64,000 nucleotides of DNA from Pegea sp. RAD2-039. Taxonomy: Eukaryota > Chordata > Thaliacea > Salpida > Salpidae. Below, piece after piece: positions 1 through 11,102 of the stretch. Each line of letters begins with the position of its first letter. The stretch's first letter is position 1. The translations under genes and the position numbers were made by a program. The stretch is from the NCBI GenBank assembly GCA_034620365.1, contig JAQGEQ010000042.1:40766-104765 (forward strand). Direction: 5' to 3'. The notes under the pieces are model-generated. The model was not told the DNA's origin, ran no database searches, and saw only the letters and a list, made by a program, of their open reading frames with translations.

Positions 1-835
1 TAGACCTTGGCATTACTCAATTATCTGACTTTAAATGGCGCAATTATGTTTCCAAAATCTTTGGAAAATCAATCAGCCTTGTCTTCCTTATTATAAAGAC
101 CTTTAATTCTAAGAACCCATGCTTTTTTATCAATCTTTTCAAATTGTACGTACGTCCAATTCTTGAATACAATGTTAGTGCATGGATGCCATATAAAGTT
201 AGTGATATCAAAAAAATCGAATCTGTTCAGGCAACATTTACAAGATTAGTATGTAGGAAACTTAATATTAAATATGATAGTTATAAACATCGTCTCAGTC
301 TCTTCAATGTAGATACTTTGGAAATTCGGCGGATTAAATACGACTTAATTCTTATTTTTAAAATTATCCACAATTTAATTGACTTTCAGTTTGATGATTT
401 CTTTTCTATTAGTCCTTCCTTCAAGTTATATCAGCTCAGACGAGACCCATTACACCTTAATAAGCCTATATCACCTAGTACATTGGTCAGAGCAAATTTT
501 TTCTCATACCTTACAATTAATACATGGAATCAGCTGCCATCAGACATTGCCATGTCGAAGTCACTCGCATTGTTCAAGCAGAAGTTGAACCGTTATAATA
601 TTACCAACATTGTCATTTCTAAGCTGTGATTTTTTTTCTTTCTCATATTATTAACATTCCATGTAACTGTTCACTGTTATATGCTTTGAGTGATATCGAA
701 ATATCATGTGTTACATCTTTTACTTTCTATATTTTTGGTTAAATAGATGTTATTTGTGAAAATGTTTGTTAGCGAGAGGTGCTCTTTTCAGGTACCCTCC
801 TTCGCATTTATTGAAATAAATAGATAAATCAAATT
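1..835 (+). mobile_element. 5'-truncated non-LTR retrotransposon, 3' end (family A, copy 1)
   Basis: The window opens inside the C-terminal part of a reverse-transcriptase polyprotein, with readable frame at 144-629. Typical residues of the domain after the RT core are visible: YVRPILEYN near the start, then IKKIESVQ, and TINTWNQLPSDIAMSKS near the end. This order is usual for CR1/Jockey-group LINEs. After the stop near 627 comes about 200 bp of 3' UTR, which ends in the conserved string TACCCTCC...CATTTATTGAAATAAA followed by a short A/T repeat tail. Related ends occur at about 7930, 13640 and 57905. Only the 3' part is present, so the copy is dead. LINE class is fairly sure; the exact clade is not. 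Confidence 0.8.
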
Positions 836-2335
836 GATACGTAAAACTGTAAGGTAAAAAAAGTAACACTATAAAATATTAAAATATATACACCAATGTT
901 GTGTAATTAAAAAAAAATTATCAAAAGACTTATAAAATTCTCTAATCTTCACAAGAGCTTAGTAGAACTCTGTTATATGAGCTCTTTTAATAGTGAAATA
1001 TATGAGTACTAATTATGAGTATTGTCAGAGCTTTTTATTTTACGTTTTGCTTAAAATGGCCAGCAATCATTTCTTGTTAAAACACATACAAAAACTAGAC
1101 ATAATTGTAATTTTTCGTTTTGATTACTAAATATTTGTTCAGTATAGAGAAATATTCGTTTCTAGGGCAGCATTAAGTTTAATGTTGAAATTTTGCAAGT
1201 GTCAAAATGTTTTAATTGATTTTTAGCTAATGAAAATATTGTAAATTGTTAAATTTAGGCGTAAAAATATATTTTTGTTTAAAATGTAAAAATATTTTCA
1301 ATACTGATTTTTGATTGATTATGTTTTTATAAAGTGTTCCATTTTTGTTTTGATGAACGAACTTTTCTATTTGTTTAAGATATTTTAAATTCTGGAGTAT
1401 TTTGCAGTCTGTTATGTTTAAATATTTTTTATATATATGTATCCGTTTTTTAATACAACTTTATTTACTTTCATGAAACTTTATTTAAGTTCTATCTATT
1501 CATGATTACCAAATTAAGGGTTTTTAATGATTTATGAAATCTAATATCTTCAATATATTTGTTATTAACTTAGAATACTTATCAACTAGTCCAATCTACT
1601 TGAAAGTTTAATTCTTGAAAATTGTTGTTTTATTTATTTAAAAAACTTTTATCTCACTTCTTTAGTTTTATTTTGGTAAATAATGATTAATTATAATATT
1701 TATTGTTTATTAATTAATAATTATTTATTTTAAGCAATATTTTTAGCAGCTATTTTTACATCAATTTTTCTTTTAACCTTAAATATTATTATCCTAAGAT
1801 GTGTTTTATAAATTATGTAAACTATTTATTAAGTTATATTTTGTCATAAATCATTATATTTTACATTAAAACTTCATATGTTTGTCTGATTGTAACAAAT
1901 GTTAAATTTATGCCTTTTTTTGTAAGAATTTATTTTATAATTAATATTTACTAGTTTTATAATATTTTAACAGAGTGTATATTTCTACTTCAATGATTTT
2001 ATATAATTTTATTGAAAAAAATTTTGAGAAACTGTTATATAAGGTTTAAGAATTTATATTTTTTGCAATAAAGTTAAAACTTTTTGTTTAGAAACATTTT
2101 TTGTTTAAACTTATTTATAAATCAATAAAAATTAGCTCATTTAGTTGGTTATAAACCAAGTTTAGACTAAACTAAGAGTTTTTTAAGATATTAGGAGAGG
2201 TTTTTTTAGTCTTTCATGTTCAAAGTTGATATAAATTTATAATTTATTATTATTTGTTACAATAAATGTCGTCAACATTTTTTTTCAGTATTTATTTATT
2301 CTATTTTTATATAAAACATTTTATTATCAAAGAAT
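836..2335. other. AT-rich intergenic stretch, no gene seen
   Basis: About 1.5 kb of very AT-rich DNA lies between the LINE tail and the LNX start codon. I see no conserved protein frame, no RNA gene and no repeat shared with the rest of the window. It presumably holds the LNX promoter and 5' UTR, and an AG preceded by a pyrimidine run at about 2288 could be a 5'-UTR splice acceptor. That is inference. Confidence 0.5.
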
Positions 2336-5300
2336 ATGGACGAGACACAGGATGACTCACCTCAATCTAGTGTAGTAGAAGTTACTAACAGTCTGGGAAA
2401 AGTTGGTTTTGTTGCTGTCAGCAGACATAATAACTCATCGAGCAGTTTTCATAACTCAATATCAAATAACAATGAAAATACTTCATCCTCTAATCAAAAT
2501 GAATTTCAAAACTTTACATTACCAACAACTTCAGCTGAACAAACTAACATTTCTTTTACACATGATGAAAATATTATACCTTCGTCGAGAAGTAAGTATC
2601 TTAATGATACATTTATGAATAATAATTTTATTTTGTTTATATAATTTATCTATTAGGTGTTAGTCAATCACATATATCAAGAAGTGAAGTTTCTATAAAT
2701 GTTTGTAAACAGTGTGGACAAGATCACACTGTGGCTGAAAATCATCAATATAACTACATTGAAGTTAGCTTTAAAGTCGAAATTTTTTAAAACAGAACCT
2801 TTTCATCTACTACTAGTTATTTTAAGCTTCTGCTCATATAAATATAAATTTGAAAGTAGAAAAGCTATTTTTATATCATTTTAAGTTTATACAAGATCAA
2901 ATGATCAAACTTTTTTATCTAATAGATAATCTACTAAACTTTAAACTGTTGATTTAATATTTCTAGGAATCAGATGAAGATTTACAATGTGACATTTGTC
3001 TTCAACCATTTGTAAATCCTTTTGATACAAAGTGCTCTCATACCTTTTGTGAACTTTGTTTGAGAAATCACATCAAATTGAAAAGTTTTTGTCCAATTGA
3101 TAGAGAAAAACTGACTTTGAGGTTATTTCTTGCTGGTGTTTAATAATGTTTACAAACTGCTAATAATTTAATAACAAGTTTATAAACCAATTTCCATCAC
3201 TTCAAGCCAACTGAACTTTTATTTTGATGTAGTTCAACTGACAGTTGGGAATCTAGTAAAGTTCTAAGCAAACTTTTAAACAAATTATCAGTTCATTGTC
3301 CAAACTCTGAGTTTTGCCAAGAAATTGTACATCGTGGTGAACTTGCAAACCATCTTAATGATAAGTAAGCTGTAATGTCAGCTTCATTTTTAAACAAATT
3401 TATTTTCAAATTAAATTTATAGATGTCCAGGTTCTATTGTACGATGTGAAAGATCTTTGTATGGATGCAGTTATCGTGGTTCTAGGTGCTTGATGTACAA
3501 ACACAATCTTCAGTGCGCTTACAGCCATTTAAAAGGTGAGACCAAGTCACGTGGTCACACGTTTGTATTATTATCATCTTCTCAAACTTGTTTGACTCAT
3601 TTTCTTTCCTAAACATCACAGCAGCCAGAAGTGTCAGAATATCTTACAAAGGAACCGATAAAAACTTTGTCACTAAGCTTATGTCTCCTTTTCTGTCCAT
3701 ATAGTTTTCCCACATAATTCCAGAAGTTGACCTTTATGTGGGTGGTGACCGGTCCCCAAGAAGAGGATACTGACTGATAATGGTTTCTCAGGCCATCGGT
3801 CCGCATCAACTCTCCTCGTTGTCGCAATTTTATGATGATTGACCCGTAAATGGTTAATTTTGAAGATTATCAAAAGTCGTCTTCTTTAAACATCTGTACT
3901 GCAGCAGGATGCAGCTGTAAATCCATTTTCTTAGATTAAAGGTCTTGAAGCTAAGGCATTCTAGGAATTCAGCTTTTATGCCCACCTTTTACAGAGTATT
4001 TTGATAGCTAAGCACCTCTCCAGTTCATTATAAGACATATTGTCGATTTACAGCTGAATTTTCACAATTGAATCTTTTTTACAGCAAAACCGCTAGCATC
4101 TTTTTACCCTGAGTATAAGAAGCATGTTATCGAAGTTTATCGGAAAGAATTAGGTCAAGACCTTGGAATTTTAATAGTTGGAGGCTGTGATACTCCTCTG
4201 AAAGACATTGTTGTTCAAGACACAATTACCGGATCTGCTATTGGTGTTGATGGTAGAATTGAAAGTGGCGATATTTTAATCGAAGTGAGATTTCATATTG
4301 TGCTGAATTTCAAATGAGCTTCTAGCTGAAAGTATTCTATTTTTCAAATCTTTTATTTTTCAATAATTTTTTAAGCATGATTACTTTTATACTATATCAT
4401 CTGTGATTTGTAAAGCAACAATCTAGATTTAAATCTCACCAAAAATGTAAAAAAATCTTCAATTGTTGGCTTGAAAGTATTAAGAAGTTGCTTGCTTTTA
4501 GAAGCTCGTGATAAACTAGATTAGTAGTTACATAACAACTGATTTCATTTGATAGGCAAACGGTGAGAGTTTTCATAACATTCAACATGTCGAAGCCAGA
4601 AAACTACTCTCTAGTCTGTCACGTCTTGTTCGGTTTGTACTTTTGAGATTGGATAAAGATTTGGAAAGATTTCAATCTGATGAGGCCTCAGAAGTGTTTA
4701 CAATTACACTTCATAAACCCATCACATCTCATCTGGGGATTAAAGTTTGTTCAATTTGCTGCTTGTCATATGATGTCATCATACAAAACACGAGATCTTC
4801 TCGTGATTAGATCATAAAAAGTTATTTTTGGATTTCAATTAAAAAATAAACAAATAAACTGAAATTTTAAAATTTCTACAAGCTTATTTAATAACTTTGT
4901 TTTATAATTTTAATTGTTTGATAAATTTCAAATTGGAATTAGATATTTAGAGCAAGTTAAATCGACTGAAAACAACTTCGTTCAATCAACACCCGCCCAC
5001 GCCCGTGCACGAGTTCGACTGAATTATTCATCGTTTTCACAAGAACTCTCTTAACCACAAATTTGTGTCTTACGTAATCTCCTCTTTTAAAGATCACTGC
5101 AAAAGAAGAAGAGGAAGGAATCTTTGTTCTGGACATTTTACAAGGATCAGTTGCTGCTGAAAGCGGGAAGTTGAAAGTCAATGATCGCATTTTGAGTGTC
5201 TCCGGGGTCGAGATGATGAGCTCTTCCGATCCAGAAGAAGCTGCTAGAGTCATCTCGGTGATCTAATTTGCATAATTTCACAATTGTGCTTTTAATTTAT

Positions 5301-6986
5301 TTATTTTTAGGAATCCTATTCCGAGGTTGTCTTCGTGATTAGTCGAAAGAAGGAAGAAGCGGGAAAGAAGGTTTGTTGATGATTGTGATGTCATCAAATC
5401 GTGATGATGAATAATTGATGTTTGTTAATCAGATCCCGCCGCGGAGGTTGCCTCCTCCTCTTCCAATCTCCTCAACTTCTTCTCAGAGCACTTGCGACTA
5501 TCATGTAGTCTTCTTATCTTTTTATGCATCTTCTTATCAATTCATTTTCAGTATATTCGCGTCGGAAAGCGTTTCAAGGAGAATTTGGGCATCGTGGTTG
5601 CCGGAGGAACAGAAAAACTTCAAAGTCTTCCGATATTTATCCGTGATATCCTCGAAAATGGAATAATGGATCGCGATAAACGCTTGAGGAAGGGCGACAT
5701 CTTGCTGTCGGTTAACAACTCGTCTCTAGTCGGATGTACTCATGAAGAAGCTGTGAGTACTCTAAAGGATGTGGCTCATGGAAGTCGTGTCGTGGTATTT
5801 AAAAGTAGGTGGCAAGTACTTTGAGGAGCATCTTGTTTATTTTCCTTGGTCTAAGATACTGAGCTTATGCTGATGTAATCTCATCAAATATATTTCCTAA
5901 AATCAAATATAATCAGCTCTTTAAAGAAATTCTTAGAAAAATATTGATAAATTATCTCTGTTTCAATTTTATTTCTTCCCGACTTTTTAAACAAAATGTT
6001 TCACAAAATTACAACCTTACCCTTTCATCAGTATGTCGGCTCGGTTACCCAAACAAAAAGACAGATATGCAAATGTGGGACCGCGACTCCGCGCATAATC
6101 ATCATCGACGATCAGGAGTTCACGCATTCTTCACGTCACCCTCATCACCTTCTTGGAGGATGTGGTTTGCTCTTCCCATTAGACATCATATCTCGATAAA
6201 AATCATCATCAAAAGACCTTGTAATGTTCATGACATTGGGATTCGTGTTTGTAAAGGAGGAAAGAACTATCCTTTGTGTCTTATCAAGTAAGATGAGGCA
6301 TTTATTGATTTGTAAACAGGTTAAAGTTCAAACGTTGATAATAATTTTTCACAAATATTTGAAATGAAGACAAAAAATTCATAAATAATCCCAACTAGAT
6401 GAGTTAAGATACATTCTGAAAGTTGAAACAAAATCAATTTTGCTTAAAAAAGTTTACACTGAAATTTGCAATATTTTGGAAAAAAATTTCATGTGCTTGT
6501 CTAGTAGCTAAAAACTTTTATTTGTAAACTATCACCCCTACTGGTACAGATTAGCAAAGTATTGTAAAAGCTAATTGAGTTGATCCTACCAGCTTGACTT
6601 GTATAAACTCCTCGACCAACAACACCAAGTCAATAATAACTTGTCTTACAAACAAATCTTGTGCTTGGTTGTTGAAGGTGCTGAAGACTCACTTGCTTCT
6701 AGCACCTTGACTTGTAAAAACTTATCGGCTATAGAAAACCAGATAAACATCAATTTTTCAAAATTGAAGCTAAATTAACAGGTCACATTATTTGTTTTTC
6801 AGAAATATTGTCAAAGGAAGTATAGCGAGTCTTCCAAACTACAATATCCAATGCGGCGATCTTTTACTTAGTATAAACAACAACTCAACAAGCGAGTGTT
6901 CCTTACCCACCATCAAGGCCCTACTTTCGCCTCCTTACAAAGTCTTTCATCTAACTGTGATTCCTCTGCCTGGAAGTCTACACTAA
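2336..6986 (+). CDS. LNX: LNX-like E3 ubiquitin ligase (RING, zinc fingers, four PDZ domains)
   Basis: Thirteen exons with closing phases give 713 aa, close to vertebrate LNX1/LNX2: 2336-2591, 2657-2763, 2967-3121, 3233-3364, 3423-3535, 4085-4284, 4556-4744, 5093-5257, 5311-5370, 5433-5504, 5552-5804, 6032-6287, 6803-6986. The protein starts with about 85 Ser/Asn-rich residues. Next come a CxxCG...H...ENH finger (VCKQCGQDH) and the RING (CDICLQPF...CSHTFCELCL...CPIDREKL), which matches the LNX RING in spacing and wording. TRAF-type cysteine pairs follow (CPNSEFC, CPGSIVRC). Four PDZ domains have carboxylate loops near DLGILIVGG, HLGIKI, NLGIVVAGG and DIGIRV. The known family role is ubiquitylation of Numb and other PDZ ligands at membranes. 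No NPxY Numb motif is obvious; only YPEY is seen before PDZ1. Introns carry a dispersed repeat (3621-3743) and one minisatellite unit (6578-6732). Confidence 0.93.
3621..3743 (+). repeat. Dispersed repeat R2, copy 1 (LNX intron)
   Basis: About 122 bp here, from CAGCCAGAAGTGTCAG to GACCTTTATGTGG, match 9580-9702 in the same orientation with only a handful of mismatches by eye. After the shared block this copy continues into unrelated sequence (GTGGTGACCGG...). It lies in the intron between exons 5 and 6 of the LNX gene. Open frames on the reverse strand do not resemble any protein I know. It is probably a fragment of a mobile element; its type is unknown. Confidence 0.75.
6578..6732 (+). repeat. 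Single unit plus part of the 113-bp minisatellite (LNX last intron)
   Basis: One full unit and a partial second unit of the same 113-bp repeat that forms the large arrays at 9.7, 17.3 and 46.6 kb. It contains CTTGTCTTACAAACAAATC, the arms AAGGTGCT and AGCACCTT, and the start of the next unit (CTTGACTTGTAAAAAC). It sits about 70 bp upstream of the last LNX exon. This is a solitary copy at a separate site, so the unit can be present without expansion. Confidence 0.9.
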
Positions 6987-7929
6987 TTTTATTTGCTCGC
7001 TTCTTTTAAAATCTTTCAGTTTTTTTATGTTGCTATCGAAAAAAATAGTAATTTCAAAATCGATTGACAATTGTAAATGTTTTTCTGTGCAATTTAGTTG
7101 AAGATTTAGTTATTTTCTTCCTTACTTTTTATGTACTAAACACTTCCATTCATCTGCCACCATTATGTGTAGCTTTTCTGTTTACCAATTTCTTTAAGCT
7201 ATGATTTGGAACAAACTTTATTTCAATAAATTATTTTTTTATATAGTTTTTATCCAATAAGATTTACTATCTAATTTTCTGATAAACTACGGTGAGATCT
7301 AAATTCTATATCAGCTTAAATGGAATGTTAATCAAAAGATGAATGTTTTTCTCAAATTTATCTGTAATAAAATATTTCTTTTTTAGAATTTATCTGTTTT
7401 AGGTTAAATTGATAACTGAAGAATTGTTATGAAAAATACTTTTGAGTTTCTGTTTTATAATAAAAGCAAAAAAATGGCTGATCAAATTTTGTAGGGAGGG
7501 ATTTACAACCAGCGTTAAAACTTAATGAATGAATTTGAACAAAAAAAAGTTGTGTGAGAAAAAGTAAAAGTTAGTTCTAATAATTTACATTAGACTAACA
7601 CTGCTTGTAGGATACATAATAAAAACTGAGATCATATAAATATTAAAGCTAAAATAATCTTTTTATGAGAATTGGGTGATTTCATGAATAAGACTCTAAC
7701 ATAATATTCATTTATATTTCTCAATCAAAGTAAAAATTTATTCGGCAAAATATTCTAAAATCAAATAACTCTAAACAATGCTATATTTAAACCGGTGCCT
7801 GACTTTGAGAAAATTTATGGTATGCAACAGGGCGATGAGTCAATTGGTTACCAATTCTTTGCGTAATAGTTTAATAGATTCTAATAGGGTACTGTAGTTT
7901 ATCTAAGTTATAAACCATAAAATTATTAT
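6987..7929. other. LNX 3' UTR and AT-rich spacer
   Basis: Follows the LNX stop. An AATAAA at about 7225 is a plausible polyadenylation signal. The rest is AT-rich and I see nothing else in it. Confidence 0.45.
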
Positions 7930-8795
7930 TAAAACTGAAAAAGGTATTTTATGTTTAAAAATTATTATATTATTCAGCTAATATCTTCGGTCCTAAACCT
8001 TGGCATTACCCTATCATCTGACTTTAAATGGCACTATTATCCTATCAAAATCTTTGCAAAATTGATCAACCTTGTCTACCTTACAATAAGGACCTTTAAT
8101 TCTAAAGATCCATACGTCTTTATCAATCTTTTCAAATTTTACGTACATCCAATTTTTAAATACAATCTCAGCGCATGAATGCTATATCAAGTTGGTGATA
8201 TCAAAAAAATCGAATCTATTTAGGCAATATTTCCGAGATTGGTATGCAGGAATTTAATATTAAATACGATAAAAGCTTTTTAAAATTAGATAATTTGGAA
8301 ATTTGACAGATTAAATACACTTGATTCTTATTTCTAAAATTATCCACAATTTAATTGACCTTCAGTTTGATGATATCTTTTCCAATGGTCCTTTCCTCAA
8401 GTTATATCAACTCAGACGAGAAACATTACATCTTAATAAACCCATATCACCTGGTACGTTAGTCAGAGCAAATTTTTTATCATACTGCACAATTAGTACA
8501 TGGAACCAGTTGCCACCAGATATTGTCATATCAGAATCACTCATGTTGTTCAATATTGAATCGTTATAATATTGCCAACATTTTCATTTCTAAACTCTGA
8601 TTTTTCCCATTTTTTATATTATTAACATTCTTTGTAATTGTTCATTGTTATATGCTTGGAGGACTACTGAAATGTCATGTGTTACATCTTTTGTTTTCTA
8701 CATTTCTAACTTAGTGGATGTTATTTGTGAGAATGTGTTAGCGAGAGATAATCACTTCAGGTACCCTCCTTGGCATTTATTGAAATAAACAAAAA
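7930..8795 (+). mobile_element. Non-LTR retrotransposon 3' end (family A, copy 2)
   Basis: Same family as 1-835. Frames broken by stops and indels at about 8178 and 8222 read VSSVLNLGIT-like, FKFYVHPIFKYNLSA and later ISTWNQLPPDIV. The 3' UTR again ends with GGTACCCTCC...GGCATTTATTGAAATAAA. The copy begins in the middle of the RT gene and is a decayed, 5'-truncated insertion downstream of LNX. Confidence 0.8.
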
Positions 8796-9579
8796 TAGTT
8801 AACAATAACTTGTTTATGGTCTTGATTGAATTAATTTCGAAAAATATATCAAAACTATAGATAGGCAGGTTGTAACAAATGAAAACAAAATGATATGTTT
8901 CTGATTGTTTCAAAGAAATGAATCAGTATCAAATGTTTAAACTTGTAATTAAACTTCGAACTAGCAAGTTAGATTTATATACAAAAGCTAACTAGTTTGA
9001 TGAATAAATATTTAATCTGGTATTTGCTCCGCTATCAAGAATTACGTTTTCAAAAGTTAATATTAAAAGCTAAAATTTTATCAAATTAAATGTTTAGTTT
9101 AAAATTTCCTATCTATACTATCTATAAAAAGATTTCACTTATAAATGAAAACATTTCAAGATTTTTCTGGCTTTCTATACTCACAGAAAGTAAATGACAA
9201 TAATAATAAGCAAACTTCTTTTGGACAACATTAATTCTATTTCACATTGAAAAATTGAGCTCTAGAAAATATCGAAATTATTTAGAATTAAAAGAATCTC
9301 GACCATTTACGTTTCAATTGCAAAGTAAAAACTGTTTATACAAAAGCTATTTGTTTACCTTGCTTCAAATAGTGAATACAACAAGCATTCGATGAACATC
9401 AAAATTTTGCAAAAAGATCCAATTTCTCCCGCAACAGTATATTTTATTCATCTTTACTTACCACCTAAGCTTGAATACTTTCAATAAAAAGCTAGTTTAA
9501 TAAATCTGACTGCAACCTGTGTTTAGATGTCAAAAAAAGTCTGACAAAAAGAAGCCGGTAAAAAAATAATAAATTTTAG
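8796..9579. other. AT-rich spacer, no gene seen
   Basis: AT-rich DNA between the LINE end and repeat R2. No coding frame of interest and no shared repeat recognised. Confidence 0.4.
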
Positions 9580-9702
9580 CAGCCAGAAGTGTCAGAACAT
9601 CTTACAAAGGAACCGATAAAGACTTTATCACTAAGCTTATGTCGCCTTTTCTGTCCATATAGTTTTCCCACATAATTCCAGAAGTTGACCTTTATGTGGT
9701 TG
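9580..9702 (+). repeat. Dispersed repeat R2, copy 2, abutting the minisatellite
   Basis: Second copy of the 122-bp block described at 3621-3743. Here its right end (GACCTTTATGTGG) joins directly onto the first, incomplete unit of the 113-bp tandem array. The breakpoint lies inside the unit, just before AAGCGAGTCATC. This suggests that the array and R2 were brought together by insertion or recombination, or that they belong to one larger mobile unit. Confidence 0.75.
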
Positions 9703-10962
9703 CTAAAAACAAGCGAGTCATCAACACCTTCAACCTCCAAACACAAGATTTGTTTGTAAGACAAGTTATTATTGAATTGGTGTTGGTGGTCGAGGAGTTT
9801 TTACAAGGCAAGGTGTTAGAAGCAAGTGAGTCATCAACACCTTCAACCTCCAAACACAAGATTTGTTTGTAAGACAAGTTATTATTGACTTGGTGTTGGT
9901 GGTCGAGGAGTTTTTACAAGTCAAGCTGCTAGAAGCAAGTGAGTCTTCAGCACCTTCAACCTCCAAACACAAGATTTGTTTGTAAGACAAGTTATTATTG
10001 ACTTGGTGTTGTTGGTCGAGGAGTTTTTACAAGTCAAGCTGCTAGAAGCAAGTGAGTCTTCAGCACCTTCAACAACCAAGCACAAGATTTGTTTGTAAGA
10101 CAAGTTATTATTGACTTGGTGTTGGTGGTCGAGGAGTTTTTACAAGTCAAGGTGTTAGAAGCAAGTGAGTCTTCAGCACCTTCAACCTCCAAACACAAGA
10201 TTTGTTTGTAAGACAAGTTATTATTGACTTGGTGTTGTTGGTCGAGGAGTTTTTACAAGTCAAGCTGCTAGAAGCAAGTGAGTCTTCAGCACCTTCAACC
10301 TCCAAACACAAGATTTGTTTGTAAGACAAGTTATTATTGACTTGGTGTTGTTGGTCGAGGAGTTTTTACAAGTCAAGCTGCTAGAAGCAAGTGAGTCTTC
10401 AGCACCTTCAACAACCAAGCACAAGATTTGTTTGTAAGACAAGTTATTATTGACTTGGTGTTGGTGGTCGAGGAGTTTTTACAAGTCAAGGTGTTAGAAG
10501 CAAGTGAGTCTTCAGCACCTTCGGCCACCAAGCACAAGATTTGTTTGTAAGACAAGTTATTATTGACTTGGTGTTGTTGGTCGAGGAGTTTTTACAAGTC
10601 AAGCTGCTAGAAGCAAGTGAGTCTTCAACACCTTCAATCACCAAGCACAAGATTTGTTTGTAAGACAAGTTATTATTGACTTGGTGTTGGTGGTCGACGA
10701 GTTTTTACAAGTCAAGGTGCTAGAAGCAAGTGAGTCTTCAGCACCTTCAACCTCCAAACACAAGATTTGTTTGTAAGACAAGTTATTATTGACTTGGTGT
10801 TGTTGGTCAAGGAGTTTTTACAAGTCAAGGTGCTAGAAGCAAGTGAGTCTTCAGCACCTTCAACCTCCAAACACAAGATTTGTTTGTAAGACAAGTTATT
10901 ATTGACTTGGTGTTGGTGGCCGACGAGTTTTTACAAGTCAAGGTGTTTAACAGGCTCAAGAC
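9703..10962 (-). repeat. 113-bp minisatellite array 1 (about 11 units)
   Basis: About 11 direct repeats with a period of exactly 113 bp (for example ACACAAGATT at 9741 and 113 bp later at 9854). In its reference orientation the unit reads on the minus strand. Units differ by a few bases (CTCCAAAC versus AACCAAGC, TGCTAG versus TGTTAG). Each unit carries an inverted repeat, AAGGTGCT/AGCACCTT, around a short loop. The array ends about 140 bp from the stop codon of the SUV39-like gene, just past an AATAAA on that gene's strand (about 10996-11001), so it probably sits directly downstream of that transcript. Confidence 0.95.
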
Positions 10963-11102
10963 TAACATCAAGCAGGCAGTTGTACTCAATTGTACTTTAT
11001 TACTAAACATAACATTTTGATTAGTAACGGTTTCAAGATCCAGAGACATAATTCGAAATCAAACTTAGAACTGATAAACATACGAGTTAATGACGTCATT
11101 AT

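Noticed and set aside
3609..3873. Minus-strand frames over repeat R2 as a protein gene
   Set aside because: They lie in an LNX intron, differ between the two R2 copies outside the shared block, and match no family I know.
9692..10894. Overlapping 60-residue open frames in the minisatellite (SYKQILCLVVEGAEDSLASS-type) as a repeat protein family
   Set aside because: The frames have no ATG (they begin at TTG), the 113-bp period is not a multiple of three so units cannot be read through, and the same frames appear in arrays inside introns. They are a by-product of the repeat sequence.
9703..10962. CRISPR-like array
   Set aside because: The repeats are contiguous 113-bp units without unique spacers, in a eukaryotic genome; this is a minisatellite.
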